A stretch of DNA of 61,683 bases from an uncultured Acidobacteriota bacterium (GTDB lineage Bacteria > Acidobacteriota > Vicinamibacteria > Vicinamibacterales > CAVVIG01), in contig CADEDC010000023.1 of NCBI GenBank assembly GCA_902825985.1, forward strand, positions 1-61,683, in the 5' to 3' direction. The translations under genes and the position numbers were made by a program. The notes beneath the pieces are model-generated. The model saw only the letters and a program-made list of their open reading frames with translations, did not search any database and was not told the DNA's origin. The number at the start of each line of letters is the position of its first letter. The first letter of the stretch is position 1. Below, one piece after another: positions 1 through 9,490 of this stretch.

Positions 1-2
1 CC

Positions 3-1130
<1,128 letters not shown>

Positions 1131-1152
1131 CGCGCCGGATCGCAGCCCCGGC

Positions 1153-2415
1153 TCAGATGGCCACCGACCATTCGCCGCTCCGCATGACCGGTTCGACCAC
1201 ACCGTCGGCGCGCTCGCCATCGACGTCGAGCGCGGCGTCGCCGATCATGAAGTCGACATGGATCATGCTGCGGTTGCCGCCGGCGGCAGCAAACGCCTCG
1301 TCGCTCATCACCTCGCCGCCTTTCATCGTGAATCGGTAGGCGGATCCAACGGCGAGGTGGCTGGCGGCATTCTCGTCGAACAGCGTGTTGTAGAACAGCA
1401 GCCCGGACTGCGAGATCGGCGAACTGTGCGGCACCAGCGCCAGTTCCCCGAGCCGCGCCGCGCCTTCGTCCGAGCCGACCATGCTGCGCAGCACCGATTC
1501 GCCGGTGCCGGCGGTCACCTCGACGACCTTGCCGGCGGCAAAGCGCAGCGTGAAGTCCTGGATCGTCACGCCCGCATAGCTGAGCGGCTTGCTCGAGCGC
1601 ACGATGCCGTCGACGCGATCCTTGTGCGGCATCGTGAACACCTCCTCGGTCGGCATGTTGGGGGCAAACGCGATGCCCTGCGCGCTGACCGAGCGGCCGC
1701 TCACCCAGACGTGGCCGTCCGGCAGACCGATCGTCAGGTCGGTGCCGTGACCGCGGTAGCGCAACGCCCGGTAGCGGCGCTGGTTCAGGTAGTCGCTGCG
1801 GTAGACGAGCGAATCGAGATGGCGCGTCCAGCCGGCCGCCGCATCGCCGCCGTCTATGCGGCACATCTGGAAGATGGCATTCCACAGCCGGAGCACCGCC
1901 ACGGCCGGTGCATCGTCCGGAAACACCTTGGCGGCCCAGCGCTCCGCCGCGCCGCACACCACCAGCCAGTTCGTACGATTCTTGCCTATGAGCTCGGAGA
2001 ACTGCTGCAGGCCGCGCGACGCCGCCTGCTGCATCGCGCTGACCCGCTCGGCCGGTACGCCGGCGAGCAGGTCCGGGTCGTTGGCGTAGATCGACAGCAG
2101 GGCGTGGCCGCCTTCGATGTGTTCGATGAGCGCGTTGGGCATCCACGCCGAGAACTGCGAAAACGACTCGGCTGGCGCATGCCGGAAGCGCAAGAGTTGC
2201 TGGATTTCGTCGCCCCAGAGCACTTCGACCAGCGGCGCCCCGGCCCGGTAGGCGCTTTCGGTCAGCGCGCGGACGAGCGTCGTCGCCTCGGGCGACACAC
2301 CGCCGGTGATCCGCGGACCGATCATCATCAGCCGCTGGCCTGGCTGCAGGTTCAATCCGCCGCGCACCGCGGCGTCCGCGTACCGCTGCAGCCTGATCTC
2401 CAGATCGGACGTCAT
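1153..2415 (-). CDS. M29-family (thermophilic-type) metallo-aminopeptidase
   Basis: A 420-residue cytoplasmic aminopeptidase of peptidase family M29 (AmpT/AmpS type), a dinuclear metal enzyme that removes N-terminal residues from peptides. The C-terminal half carries every expected metal-ligand block: the NMPTEEVFTMP motif (first Glu ligand), the LGELALVP motif (second Glu), the LFDENAASHLAVGSAY block (His and Tyr) and the IHVDFMIG block (His and Asp). I chose the ATG at 2415 because it gives a normal N-terminus (MTSDLEIRL) and is preceded by AAGGATGAG. The same frame extends to 2622, but that extension is low-complexity and untypical. The 236-bp region to the divergent sulfur-transport gene would hold both promoters. 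Confidence 0.93.
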   Translation of the reverse strand: MTSDLEIRLQRYADAAVRGGLNLQPGQRLMMIGPRITGGVSPEATTLVRALTESAYRAGAPLVEVLWGDEIQQLLRFRHAPAESFSQFSAWMPNALIEHIEGGHALLSIYANDPDLLAGVPAERVSAMQQAASRGLQQFSELIGKNRTNWLVVCGAAERWAAKVFPDDAPAVAVLRLWNAIFQMCRIDGGDAAAGWTRHLDSLVYRSDYLNQRRYRALRYRGHGTDLTIGLPDGHVWVSGRSVSAQGIAFAPNMPTEEVFTMPHKDRVDGIVRSSKPLSYAGVTIQDFTLRFAAGKVVEVTAGTGESVLRSMVGSDEGAARLGELALVPHSSPISQSGLLFYNTLFDENAASHLAVGSAYRFTMKGGEVMSDEAFAAAGGNRSMIHVDFMIGDAALDVDGERADGVVEPVMRSGEWSVAI

Positions 2416-2632
2416 CGCTCGCTCATCCTTCCCCCTATCGGCGCCCACGGCCCCCCTTATCGGCACCAGCACGAGCGGGCCGCTACGCCCCGGTGACGGT
2501 CGTCGATGTGACCGCCCGGGACCTGTGGACCTCCCAATTATGTTGTGGAACCGCAGATCTGGTCGGCCCCCGGCCAATTCCCCGTGCAGATGGCCGGCCG
2601 CACGCGATCCCATCGCCGGCACGGAGCTGCGT

Positions 2633-2638
2633 TACACT
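2633..2638 (+). promoter_or_regulatory. possible -10 element for the YeeE pair
   Basis: TACACT lies 13 bases upstream of the YeeE start codon in otherwise GC-rich DNA. If used, the leader would be only a few bases long. No convincing -35 hexamer is visible, so this is a weak call. Confidence 0.25.
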
Positions 2639-2651
2639 CGGGCTTGCTCCT

Positions 2652-3158
2652 ATGCCCCTGCTCCTGCACAACCTGCAACCGCTGCACTGGTCGATCGCCG
2701 GCGTCGGCATCGCCGCCGTCACGTTGAGTCTGATGCTGCTGGCCAACCGACGCCTCGGGATCTCCACCGGATTCGAGGACGTCTGCAGTCTCGTGCTCTC
2801 GCAGCCGTACTTTCGCCGCGACGCCGTCATCGGCGGCCGGCGCTGGCGCCTGCCGCTGCTCGCCGGGCTGCTGCTCGGCGGCTTCCTGTCGGCCGTGACC
2901 GGTGGCGGCTGGTCGCCGACCTGGTCGCTCGGCATGCTCGACACCGCGCTCGCGCTCGGCCCGATGGGCAAGCTGGCCTGGATGTTCGTCGGCGGACTGT
3001 TCATCGGTTTCGGCACACGGATGGCCGGCGGCTGCACCAGCGGCCATGGCATCTTCGGCCTGTCGAACGGCGAGTGGCCCAGCCTGCTGTCGACCCTGAG
3101 CTTCATGGGCGGCGGCATTCTCACCACGCAGTTCGTCTATCGCGTGCTCCTCGGTTGA
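2652..3158 (+). CDS. YeeE/YedE family sulfur transporter, first half
   Basis: A 168-residue inner-membrane protein with about four hydrophobic segments and the family signature AGGCTSGHG near residues 122-130. Its Cys is the residue thought to relay thiosulfate or sulfide in TsuA/YeeE proteins. The family is known for thiosulfate or other reduced-sulfur uptake. Here the usual two-part fold is split over two adjacent genes, a common arrangement in proteobacterial and acidobacterial homologues. The start ATG (MPLLLHNLQ) follows a possible TACACT box closely. The frame upstream of it encodes nothing recognisable, so I discarded the longer start at 2493. It is probably cotranscribed with the next two genes. 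Confidence 0.85.
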   Translation: MPLLLHNLQPLHWSIAGVGIAAVTLSLMLLANRRLGISTGFEDVCSLVLSQPYFRRDAVIGGRRWRLPLLAGLLLGGFLSAVTGGGWSPTWSLGMLDTALALGPMGKLAWMFVGGLFIGFGTRMAGGCTSGHGIFGLSNGEWPSLLSTLSFMGGGILTTQFVYRVLLG

Positions 3159-3167
3159 AGTGTGGGT

Positions 3168-3614
3168 ATGACGCTCCTCTATCTCGCCCTCGGCACGCTG
3201 TTCGGTTTCGTCCTGAGCCGCTCCGGCGCAGCGGACTACGACTACATCCAGGGGATGTTCCTGTTCGAGCGCTTCCAGCTGTACGGCATCATCGGCACGG
3301 CGGTCGCGCTGACCGCGCCTGGACTGTGGTTGATCAAGCGGCGCGGCGTCACGCTGCGCGGCCGGCCGATCACGATCGAGCTGAAGCCGCAGCATCGCGG
3401 CAACGTGTCCGGCGGCATCCTCTTTGGCATCGGCTGGTCGATTGCCGGCATGTGTCCCGGCCCGATCCTCGTGAACATCGGCGAGGGCAAGCTCTACGCC
3501 CTCGGCGCGTTGGCGGGTGCCATGGTCGGGGCGGCGCTCTTCGGCGTGCTCTACCCGGTGCTCCAGGCGCCGTTGCAGATGCCGCCGCTCAAGGTCGGAC
3601 CGGGCGAGGGTTAG
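3168..3614 (+). CDS. YeeE/YedE family sulfur transporter, second half (DUF6691-like)
   Basis: A 148-residue membrane protein with four hydrophobic segments and the second conserved Cys block, IAGMCPGPILVNIGEG. This matches the C-terminal half of YeeE/YedE transporters. It starts 9 bases after the first half ends; a GTG at 3162 is an in-frame alternative to the ATG chosen here. The two proteins should form one pore for a reduced sulfur compound in the cytoplasmic membrane. The methyltransferase gene begins only 9 bases after its stop codon, so the three are likely one transcript. Confidence 0.85.
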   Translation: MTLLYLALGTLFGFVLSRSGAADYDYIQGMFLFERFQLYGIIGTAVALTAPGLWLIKRRGVTLRGRPITIELKPQHRGNVSGGILFGIGWSIAGMCPGPILVNIGEGKLYALGALAGAMVGAALFGVLYPVLQAPLQMPPLKVGPGEG

Positions 3615-3623
3615 GCGCCTGCC

Positions 3624-4496
3624 GTGCCGGGCCCGGACGACACCGCTGCCTATTACGACCGTCTGTCGCTGTGGACGGCGGTAGCCCGGTGGTGCGGCTA
3701 TGGCGGCGGACGCGAGGCCGGTACGGTCCATCGCGCGCTGGTCGATCCGCGGGCGGCTGGCCGCCCGACGGTGACACGGTTGCACGATCTCCTGATCGAG
3801 TCGCTGCCTCCACTCTCGCACCCACGCGTCCTCGACGCCGGCTGCGGCATGGCCGCCACGATGCTCGACCTGGCACCACGCCTCGGCGGGGAGTACGTCG
3901 GCGTCACGTTGAGCGACGCACAGGCCGCAATCGGGCGCCGGGCGGTGACACGCGCCGGGCTGGACGGCCGCGTCCGGGTGCTGGTGGGTAACTACGACGA
4001 CCCGCCGGCCGGACCCTTCGATGCAATCGTGGCGATTGAGTCGCTGGCCCATTCGACGGATCCGCCGGCCTCGGTCGCGGTCCTCGCCCGGCAGCTGGCG
4101 CCAGGCGGCGTCATCGCGATCGTCGACGACATGCCACTGGTGGCGCACGACCCCGACCTCGAGACCTTCAAGCACGGATGGCGCTGCCCGGCGTTGTGCC
4201 CGCACGGCCGTTATCTGGCGACGTTCGCGGCGCTCGGCCTCGAACTGGTGGCGGACCGCGATCTGTCACCGCTGGTAATACCCCGCTCGCGCGCGCGCAT
4301 CGCCTGGCTGGAACGGCTGAATCGCCTCGCCTACGTCGTCCCGGCGCCGGCGTGGCGGATGATGCTGGACTCCTACCGGGGTGGACTCGCCCTCGAGCGG
4401 CTCTACCGCCGCGATCTCGTGCACTACCGGCTGCTGGTGGCCCGCCGGGCGGCTGGCGGAACCGCCGCGACGCGGCCGTTCGTGGACCCGGGTTGA
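3624..4496 (+). CDS. SAM-dependent methyltransferase, class I
   Basis: A 290-residue soluble protein with a class I Rossmann methyltransferase core. The SAM-binding glycine motif VLDAGCGMAATML is near residues 69-81, an acidic motif II equivalent (YVGVTLSD) follows, and the later blocks read FDAIVAIESLAHS and LAPGGVIAIVDD. The general layout resembles small-molecule methyltransferases of the tocopherol, sarcosine and sterol type, which add a methyl group to a soluble or lipid acceptor; I cannot name the substrate. The start is a GTG 9 bases after the transporter stop, and no ATG gives a better N-terminus. Its place directly behind a reduced-sulfur transporter makes a thiol or sulfur acceptor worth testing, but that is only context. 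Confidence 0.82.
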   Translation: MPGPDDTAAYYDRLSLWTAVARWCGYGGGREAGTVHRALVDPRAAGRPTVTRLHDLLIESLPPLSHPRVLDAGCGMAATMLDLAPRLGGEYVGVTLSDAQAAIGRRAVTRAGLDGRVRVLVGNYDDPPAGPFDAIVAIESLAHSTDPPASVAVLARQLAPGGVIAIVDDMPLVAHDPDLETFKHGWRCPALCPHGRYLATFAALGLELVADRDLSPLVIPRSRARIAWLERLNRLAYVVPAPAWRMMLDSYRGGLALERLYRRDLVHYRLLVARRAAGGTAATRPFVDPG

Positions 4497-4576
4497 CGCC
4501 CGTGCGTGTGACGCCGGCCGGTTGCAGCCCGGGGTCCACGCACGGTCGGATGCTGGCAGCCATCCGGTCGCCGCGG

Positions 4577-4582
4577 TATAGT
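4577..4582 (+). promoter_or_regulatory. possible -10 element for trpB2
   Basis: TATAGT lies in GC-rich DNA 68 bases before the trpB start. No clear -35 hexamer is seen at the usual distance, so the call rests on one box. Confidence 0.3.
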
Positions 4583-4649
4583 CCGGGGCAGCAGCCGACA
4601 CCGCCGACGATCGTCGCCGCCACACGCCCCGTCGAATCAGGAGACCGCC

Positions 4650-6020
4650 ATGAGCGACCCCATCAAGTACCTGCTGGATGAATCGAAGCTGCCGAAAGCC
4701 TGGTACAACCTGGCCGCCGATCTGCCGAGCCCGCCTCCCCCGGTGCTCCATCCAGGAACGATGAAGCCTGTCGGTCCGGACGATCTCGCGCCGCTCTTCC
4801 CCATGTCGCTGATCATGCAGGAGGTGTCGACCGAGCGGGAGATCGAGATCCCGGAACCGGTGCGCGAGGTGTACCGCCAGTGGCGGCCGACGCCGCTGTT
4901 CCGCGCCCGCCGGCTCGAGAAGGCGCTGGAAACACCCGCCCGCATCTACTACAAGTACGAGGGCGTGAGCCCGGCCGGCAGCCACAAGCCGAATACCGCC
5001 GTCGCTCAGGCGTTCTACAACAAGGAAGCCGGCATCAGGAAGATCGCGACGGAGACCGGCGCCGGGCAGTGGGGATCGTCACTCGCGTTCGCCGGCGCGC
5101 TCTTCGGCATCGAAGTGCTCGTGTTCATGGTGCGGGTGTCGTACGACCAGAAACCGTATCGCCGCGCGTTCATGGAAACCTTCGGCGCCCGCTGCATCGC
5201 CAGCCCCTCGAACGAGACGCACTACGGTCGTCAGGTGCTGGCCGCGACGCCGGACAGCAACGGCAGCCTTGGGATCGCCATCTCCGAGGCGGTCGAGATT
5301 GCGGCGACACGCGACGACACGAAGTACGCCCTCGGGTCGGTGCTGAATCATGTCCTGCTGCACCAGACGGTCATCGGGCAGGAGGCCATCGCCCAGCTCG
5401 AGATGGCGGACGACTACCCTGACATCGTCGTCGGCTGCACTGGCGGCGGCTCGAACTTCGCCGGCATCGCGTTCCCGTTCATCGGTGCCAAGCTGCGGCA
5501 CGGACGCAACGTCCAGGTCCTGGCGATCGAGCCAGCGGCCTGCCCGAGCCTGACGCGCGGCAAATATGCCTACGACTTCGGTGACACCGGACACATGACG
5601 CCCCTCACGAAGATGCACACGCTCGGTTCGACCTTCATGCCGCCCGGATTCCACGCCGGTGGGCTGCGCTACCACGGCATGGCGCCGATGGTGTCGCACG
5701 CCAGGGAACTCGGCCTCATCGATGCCAGGGCGTACACGCAGCGGGCGTGCTTCGACGCCGGCGTCCAGTTCGCGCGCGCCGAAGGCATCGTCCCGGCGCC
5801 GGAAGCGAACCACGCCGTGCGCGGCGCCATCGACGAAGCCATCCGCTGCCGGGAGGAGGGCGTGTCTCGCGCGATCCTGTTCAACCTCTGCGGTCATGGC
5901 CATTTCGACATGCAGGCGTACACCGACTACTTCGCCGGCAGGCTCATCGACCAGACCTACGACGAGAACGAACTGGCCATGGCATTGGCCGGCCTGCCCA
6001 CCGTCCCGGCCGGGGTCTAG
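4650..6020 (+). CDS. trpB: tryptophan synthase beta chain-like protein, TrpB2 type
   Basis: A 456-residue fold-type II PLP enzyme that joins indole and serine to make tryptophan. The length and the N-terminal extension (about 80 residues before the [13 protein letters not shown] block) identify the TrpB2 branch, which usually lacks the surface that binds TrpA. The PLP-binding lysine is Lys113 in GSHKPNTA, the catalytic Glu is Glu135 in TETGAGQWG, and the phosphate-binding glycine loop is VGCTGGGSN at 261-269. An AGGAGA ribosome-binding site precedes the ATG. No trpA or other trp gene is nearby; instead the next gene, 5 bases downstream, is a PLP-making oxidase. TrpB2 proteins can act in tryptophan salvage or on serine/threonine, so the physiological role is open. 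Confidence 0.9.
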   Translation: MSDPIKYLLDESKLPKAWYNLAADLPSPPPPVLHPGTMKPVGPDDLAPLFPMSLIMQEVSTEREIEIPEPVREVYRQWRPTPLFRARRLEKALETPARIYYKYEGVSPAGSHKPNTAVAQAFYNKEAGIRKIATETGAGQWGSSLAFAGALFGIEVLVFMVRVSYDQKPYRRAFMETFGARCIASPSNETHYGRQVLAATPDSNGSLGIAISEAVEIAATRDDTKYALGSVLNHVLLHQTVIGQEAIAQLEMADDYPDIVVGCTGGGSNFAGIAFPFIGAKLRHGRNVQVLAIEPAACPSLTRGKYAYDFGDTGHMTPLTKMHTLGSTFMPPGFHAGGLRYHGMAPMVSHARELGLIDARAYTQRACFDAGVQFARAEGIVPAPEANHAVRGAIDEAIRCREEGVSRAILFNLCGHGHFDMQAYTDYFAGRLIDQTYDENELAMALAGLPTVPAGV

Positions 6021-6025
6021 CCGTC

Positions 6026-6604
6026 ATGGCCAGCGCCAATCCGATTACCGAATTCCAGCACGCCGTTGAACGCGCGACGTCGCGCGGCGTGGATACGATT
6101 CCCGTCGCTCTGGCGACGGTGGGCGCCGACGGACGCCCCTCGCTGCGCATCGTCCTGTGCAAGTACGTCGACGAGCGCGGCTTCATCTTCCACACGAACT
6201 ACAACAGCCGGAAGGGACGTGAACTCGCCGGCAACATGACGGCGGCCCTGTGTTTTCACTGGCCGACGCTCGAGGAGCAGATCCGGGTGGAGGGCACGGT
6301 CGAACAGTTGACCGCGGCGGAATCCGACGGCTACTTCCGCGAACGGCCGCGCGGCAGTCAGATCGGCGCCTGGGCATCGGAACAGAGCGCCGAGCTGCCG
6401 TCACGCGAAGCGCTCGAGGAGCGCTACCGGAGGTTCGAAGAGAAGTTCGCGGGTGTGGACGTCGTACGTCCACCTTTCTGGGGCGGCTATCGCGTCGTGC
6501 CGGATCGCGTGGCGTTCTGGTACGGACGGCCCGACCGCCTGCACGACCGCGTCGTCTACCTGCAGGCGGGCAACAACTGGCGCATCACGCGGCTGTTTCC
6601 GTAG
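6026..6604 (+). CDS. pdxH: pyridoxamine 5'-phosphate oxidase
   Basis: A 192-residue FMN enzyme that oxidises pyridoxamine or pyridoxine phosphate to pyridoxal phosphate, the last step of PLP salvage. Visible motifs are GRPSLRIVLCKYVDERGFIFHTNY with SRKGREL (FMN and substrate binding), RGSQIGAWASEQS, and the C-terminal PPFWGGYRVVP and FWYGRPDRLHDR blocks ending in RLFP. The protein is some 20-25 residues shorter at the N-terminus than the E. coli enzyme, losing only the mobile lid. The ATG is 5 bases after the trpB stop, so it is almost certainly cotranscribed and would supply the cofactor used by that enzyme. Its 3' end overlaps the converging response-regulator gene by 20 bp. Confidence 0.92.
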   Translation: MASANPITEFQHAVERATSRGVDTIPVALATVGADGRPSLRIVLCKYVDERGFIFHTNYNSRKGRELAGNMTAALCFHWPTLEEQIRVEGTVEQLTAAESDGYFRERPRGSQIGAWASEQSAELPSREALEERYRRFEEKFAGVDVVRPPFWGGYRVVPDRVAFWYGRPDRLHDRVVYLQAGNNWRITRLFP

Positions 6605-6968
6605 CCTGCAGCACGTGACGCACCTGGGCCAGCAGCGTCGCGGGATCGAACGGCTTGGCCAGCGTGGCGTTCGCACCCATCGTCTTGGCAACCGGCAGAT
6701 ACGTGCCGCCGCGGGCGCCGGACATCGCGATGATGCCAAGGGTCGGGTACGCCTGACGCAACTTGCGGATGAGACCCATGCCCTCCTGGTCCGGCATGAC
6801 CAGGTCGGTGATCACCAGGTGCGGATGCCATTGCTCGACACGCGCCATCGCGTGAGCCCCGTCGTCGACCTCGTCGATCTCGTAATGGGCCGTCTCGAGG
6901 ATGACACGGACGACGGACCGGATCTGCGGCTCGTCGTCGACTACCAGGACACGCGCCCGTTCGGGCAT
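6585..6968 (-). CDS. single-domain response regulator (CheY-like receiver)
   Basis: A 127-residue protein made only of a receiver domain. The acidic pocket is Asp11/Asp12 (LVVDDEP), the phospho-acceptor is Asp55 (LVITDLVMPD), and the conserved Ser and Lys lie in the IAMSGA and TLAKPFDP blocks. There is no output domain, so it must pass the signal by protein contact or phosphorelay. No histidine kinase adjoins it. I chose the ATG at 6968 because the receiver fold begins directly after it; the frame upstream does not resemble protein. Its last 20 bases overlap the end of pdxH on the other strand. Confidence 0.9.
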   Translation of the reverse strand: MPERARVLVVDDEPQIRSVVRVILETAHYEIDEVDDGAHAMARVEQWHPHLVITDLVMPDQEGMGLIRKLRQAYPTLGIIAMSGARGGTYLPVAKTMGANATLAKPFDPATLLAQVRHVLQATETAA

Positions 6969-7075
6969 GGCTGCACCGCTCCCTGCGCGCCACCGGGATA
7001 GTGGTCGGCACCCAAGGAATCGGCAGTGCCAAACGCGACTTGAACTGAGTCCGTTCTGAACCAGTCCCGGAACGA

Positions 7076-7885
7076 TCAGCCGCGGACGGTTTCGTCCAGG
7101 AATACGGTGTTGGCGAACATCACGACCCCCTGCTCCTGCTCGATGAGCGTCTGCGTCGCGGTGATCCCCTTGATGACGCCGCGATATCCGCGGATCTCCA
7201 CCGTATCGCCCGGCTGGAACAGCTTGCGGGCATAGAAGCCGGCCAGGATGTTGCGCGTGATATCGCGGGTGCCGAGCCCGAAGGACAGGCCGAATGCCAG
7301 TGAAAAGCCGGACAGGAGACAAATCGTGAAGATCCGCACCATGTCGGTGTCGATCTTCAGCTGCGCAATCGCCATGATGCCGACGACGAACATGATCAGC
7401 CCGGAGACGATCGAGCCGAGCGACTTCGCGAAGTCGATGCCGGACTCCTGCGCCGACTGCGCCACCGCTCGACCCGCGAACTGCGCGACGGAGGTCCCGA
7501 CCGCAAGCATCAGCAGCGCGGCGATGACGTTCGGCAGGTAGGCGAACATCGACGCGATGGCGTCGGAGACCGCCGTCAGACCGAGCACGTCGGCGCCAAT
7601 GCGGGCAAAGAAGAGCAGCAACAGGTAATACGCGAACCTCGGCAGCACGTGCGCCGGCGACTGCCTGATGCCCAGCCGCTGCAGCGTCTTGTCGATGCCG
7701 GCCTGTTTGAGGAGCGAATCGAACTGTACGCGGACCAGGAACGATCGCAGGAATCGCTCGGCCAGCCTCGCGGCGATGAGCAGGCCGATGACGATGGCAA
7801 GGCCGGTTGCGAGGCGCGGCAGGACGTCCAGCAGTACACGCTGGAAGTAGCCGAAGACCACGGAGAGCTGTTCCTGGACGTTCAT
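7076..7885 (-). CDS. mechanosensitive ion channel family protein (CmpX/MscS-like)
   Basis: A 269-residue membrane protein with about five hydrophobic segments (roughly residues 20-45, 78-100, 110-135, 155-180 and 185-210). The repeated transmembrane helix type is that of CmpX proteins, as in the blocks around LPRFAYYLLLLFFAR and AVAQSAQESGIDFAKSLG. The pore-lining and beta-domain signature GTRDITRNILAGFYARKLFQPGDTVEIRGYRG is MscS-like. It should open under membrane tension or modulate envelope stress; CmpX homologues are known for links to ECF sigma activity. It lies 10 bases downstream of a small protein that is itself coupled to an ECF sigma gene, so the three form an operon. It lacks the large C-terminal vestibule of full-length MscS. 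Confidence 0.85.
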   Translation of the reverse strand: MNVQEQLSVVFGYFQRVLLDVLPRLATGLAIVIGLLIAARLAERFLRSFLVRVQFDSLLKQAGIDKTLQRLGIRQSPAHVLPRFAYYLLLLFFARIGADVLGLTAVSDAIASMFAYLPNVIAALLMLAVGTSVAQFAGRAVAQSAQESGIDFAKSLGSIVSGLIMFVVGIMAIAQLKIDTDMVRIFTICLLSGFSLAFGLSFGLGTRDITRNILAGFYARKLFQPGDTVEIRGYRGVIKGITATQTLIEQEQGVVMFANTVFLDETVRG

Positions 7886-7895
7886 TGAGGGCTCG

Positions 7896-8165
7896 CTATC
7901 TACGGCGATGGCCGGAACTGCGCAACGACTCGAAGGGAACCCGGAGAAATTCCAGCAGGATCACCAGGGGAGCCGTCCAGGCGACGTCGAGCAGGCGACC
8001 GGTGAGTATGCGACGCTCGATGCTGCCGGTCACCTTGCGACCGAACGCGTCGCCGGACTGCCATGTCAGCTGCGCCAGCTCGGCCACCGGCTCGCCCAGA
8101 TCGTCGTCGCTCGGGCCGCCGTTGGGGTCCGAAGAGCCGGCCGGGATGTCGGTCGGGTCGCTCAT
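7896..8165 (-). CDS. small acidic-to-basic protein coupled to an ECF sigma factor
   Basis: An 89-residue protein of unknown family. Residues 1-30 are acidic and rich in Pro, Gly and Asp. The segment 57-78 (LLDVAWTAPLVILLEFLRVPF) is hydrophobic or amphipathic and could touch the membrane, and the tail ends in HRRR. The ATG overlaps the sigma-factor stop as ATGA, and GAGGACAGG lies just upstream, so translation is probably coupled. Position suggests an anti-sigma or accessory factor, but there is no zinc-binding HxxxCxxC motif and no clear receptor or periplasmic domain. The function is therefore unassigned. Confidence 0.75.
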   Translation of the reverse strand: MSDPTDIPAGSSDPNGGPSDDDLGEPVAELAQLTWQSGDAFGRKVTGSIERRILTGRLLDVAWTAPLVILLEFLRVPFESLRSSGHRRR

Positions 8166-8788
8166 GCCTGTCCTCGAATCCGATCGGCGGCGACTGCGCG
8201 CCCGGAACCATCCACCAGCCGCCGGCGGAAGTCGTCGCGGCCCCGTTTGATGCGCATCTTCACGGCGGACAGGCCGATGCCGAGCCGCTCGGCAATCTCC
8301 TCATAGGCCAGACCGTCGGCATCCCGCAGGATCAGCGGAATGCGCAGCGTGTCGGCCATCGAGTCGAGCACCCGCGCGATCTGCTCTCGCCGTTCCGCCT
8401 GCTCCAGGCGAATCTGCGCCTCCGGCGCCGCCGCCAGACGGGGGTCGTCGGCCACCGCCTCGTCTTCGAGATCGACCATCACCGCACCCCGGGTCTTTCT
8501 CAGGAAGTTGAAGCAGTGATTGACCTTAATCCGCTGAATCCAGCCTCGGAACTGCGACCGACCCTCGAATTGCCGGAGGGCGAAGTAGGCTTTGACGAAC
8601 ACCTCCTGCGCCAGATCCTCGGCGTCGGCCGGCGAACGGGTCAGGAAACGGCAATTCCCCAGCACGAACGGCTGATGGCGGCGGACCAGGACGTCGAACG
8701 GACGGGTATCCTCATTCCGGTCGGCCTGGAGGCGCTCAATCAGAGCGGAGTCGGGCTCATCGTCGAGCGTGGCCACGCAGTGTCGCAC
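8162..8788 (-). CDS. ECF-type RNA polymerase sigma factor
   Basis: A 208-residue sigma-70 family protein. Region 2 spans about 30-105 with the SPADAEDLAQEVFVKAY and FRGWIQRIKVNHCFNFLRK blocks that melt and bind the -10 element. Region 4 spans about 140-195 with YEEIAERLGIGLSAVKMRIKRGRDDFRR, the -35-recognising helix-turn-helix. The chosen start is a GTG at 8788; another GTG four codons later is possible. It is the first gene of a coupled operon with an 89-residue protein and a mechanosensitive channel, suggesting an envelope-stress regulon. No recognisable anti-sigma gene is adjacent. ECF factors usually control their own promoter, which would lie in the 254-bp divergent region upstream. Confidence 0.9.
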   Translation of the reverse strand: MRHCVATLDDEPDSALIERLQADRNEDTRPFDVLVRRHQPFVLGNCRFLTRSPADAEDLAQEVFVKAYFALRQFEGRSQFRGWIQRIKVNHCFNFLRKTRGAVMVDLEDEAVADDPRLAAAPEAQIRLEQAERREQIARVLDSMADTLRIPLILRDADGLAYEEIAERLGIGLSAVKMRIKRGRDDFRRRLVDGSGRAVAADRIRGQA

Positions 8789-9042
8789 CTCTAAAAGACC
8801 AATCAGGGTGGGCTTTCGTCACGTCCTGAGCGGCCGAGCCGGCGGGGGTGCAGTCAGTATACGGCCAAGGTCCAAATCACGACCAATCGGACCCGGAATC
8901 TGCTGGGACGGTGACTAACGCATGCCGGCGGCCAGCCGAACGGCGGCGCTGCTCAGGCTGGCAAAGAGAATCAACACCGCGGTCAATCTCTCTGCAATGC
9001 GAGGAAGCCGACCCGGCCAACTCTGAGTTATCGTGAAGCGCT

Positions 9043-9459
9043 ATGGACGTGTCGGAACGATACGAACAACTGATCGCTTTCTTGAACACCCACCTGCCCA
9101 CGCCGGTGCACCACGAAGAGCTGGCAGACGGCTCCTTGATGTTCACGGGCGGGTCGCCCGGCGAGGTTGTGGCACGCCTCACCAAGGTGGCGGTCGTCAT
9201 CGAACAGTTTGCCGTGCAGTGGGAAACGCCGTACACACCGGTCATGCGGCCGCGCCGGGTCGGCGTCGTCAAATGGCGGCGGCTGCCGGAGTCGACGGTC
9301 ATGAATGTCGTCGAACAGTTGATTCGCGGCGCCCGCGACGCACGTCTCTCCCGCTACATCACCTGCCAGCTGTGTGGCGAGACGAAGCCGCCGGAGTGGA
9401 TGCAGGACGAGGACATCTGTCAGGTGTGCTCGGCGTCAGTCCTGGGCTCGGTACACTGA
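9043..9459 (+). CDS. hypothetical protein with C-terminal CxxC zinc ribbon
   Basis: A 138-residue protein I do not recognise. Residues 1-90 form a mixed alpha/beta domain without a known motif. The C-terminal part holds two CxxC knuckles (CQLCG and CQVC) 16 residues apart, the pattern of a structural zinc ribbon. The ATG at 9043 follows AGCGCT without a strong ribosome-binding site; a shifted start is possible. It stands alone, divergent from the sigma operon and converging on the sensor gene 31 bases downstream. A nucleic-acid or protein-contact role is possible. Confidence 0.75.
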   Translation: MDVSERYEQLIAFLNTHLPTPVHHEELADGSLMFTGGSPGEVVARLTKVAVVIEQFAVQWETPYTPVMRPRRVGVVKWRRLPESTVMNVVEQLIRGARDARLSRYITCQLCGETKPPEWMQDEDICQVCSASVLGSVH

Positions 9460-9490
9460 AGGATTGTCCGAACGCGACGTGTCCTGAGGT

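Noticed and set aside
2538..4205. Minus-strand open frame of 555 codons opposite the sulfur transporter and methyltransferase
   Set aside because: It is antisense to three genes with recognised motifs and reads as low-complexity charged sequence.
7896..8165. 89-residue protein considered as a zinc-containing anti-sigma factor
   Set aside because: No HxxxCxxC motif and no clear periplasmic domain; left as unknown although the position allows an anti-sigma role.
8848..9036. 62-codon plus-strand frame before the zinc-ribbon gene
   Set aside because: It has no ribosome-binding site or motif and overlaps the likely divergent promoter region.
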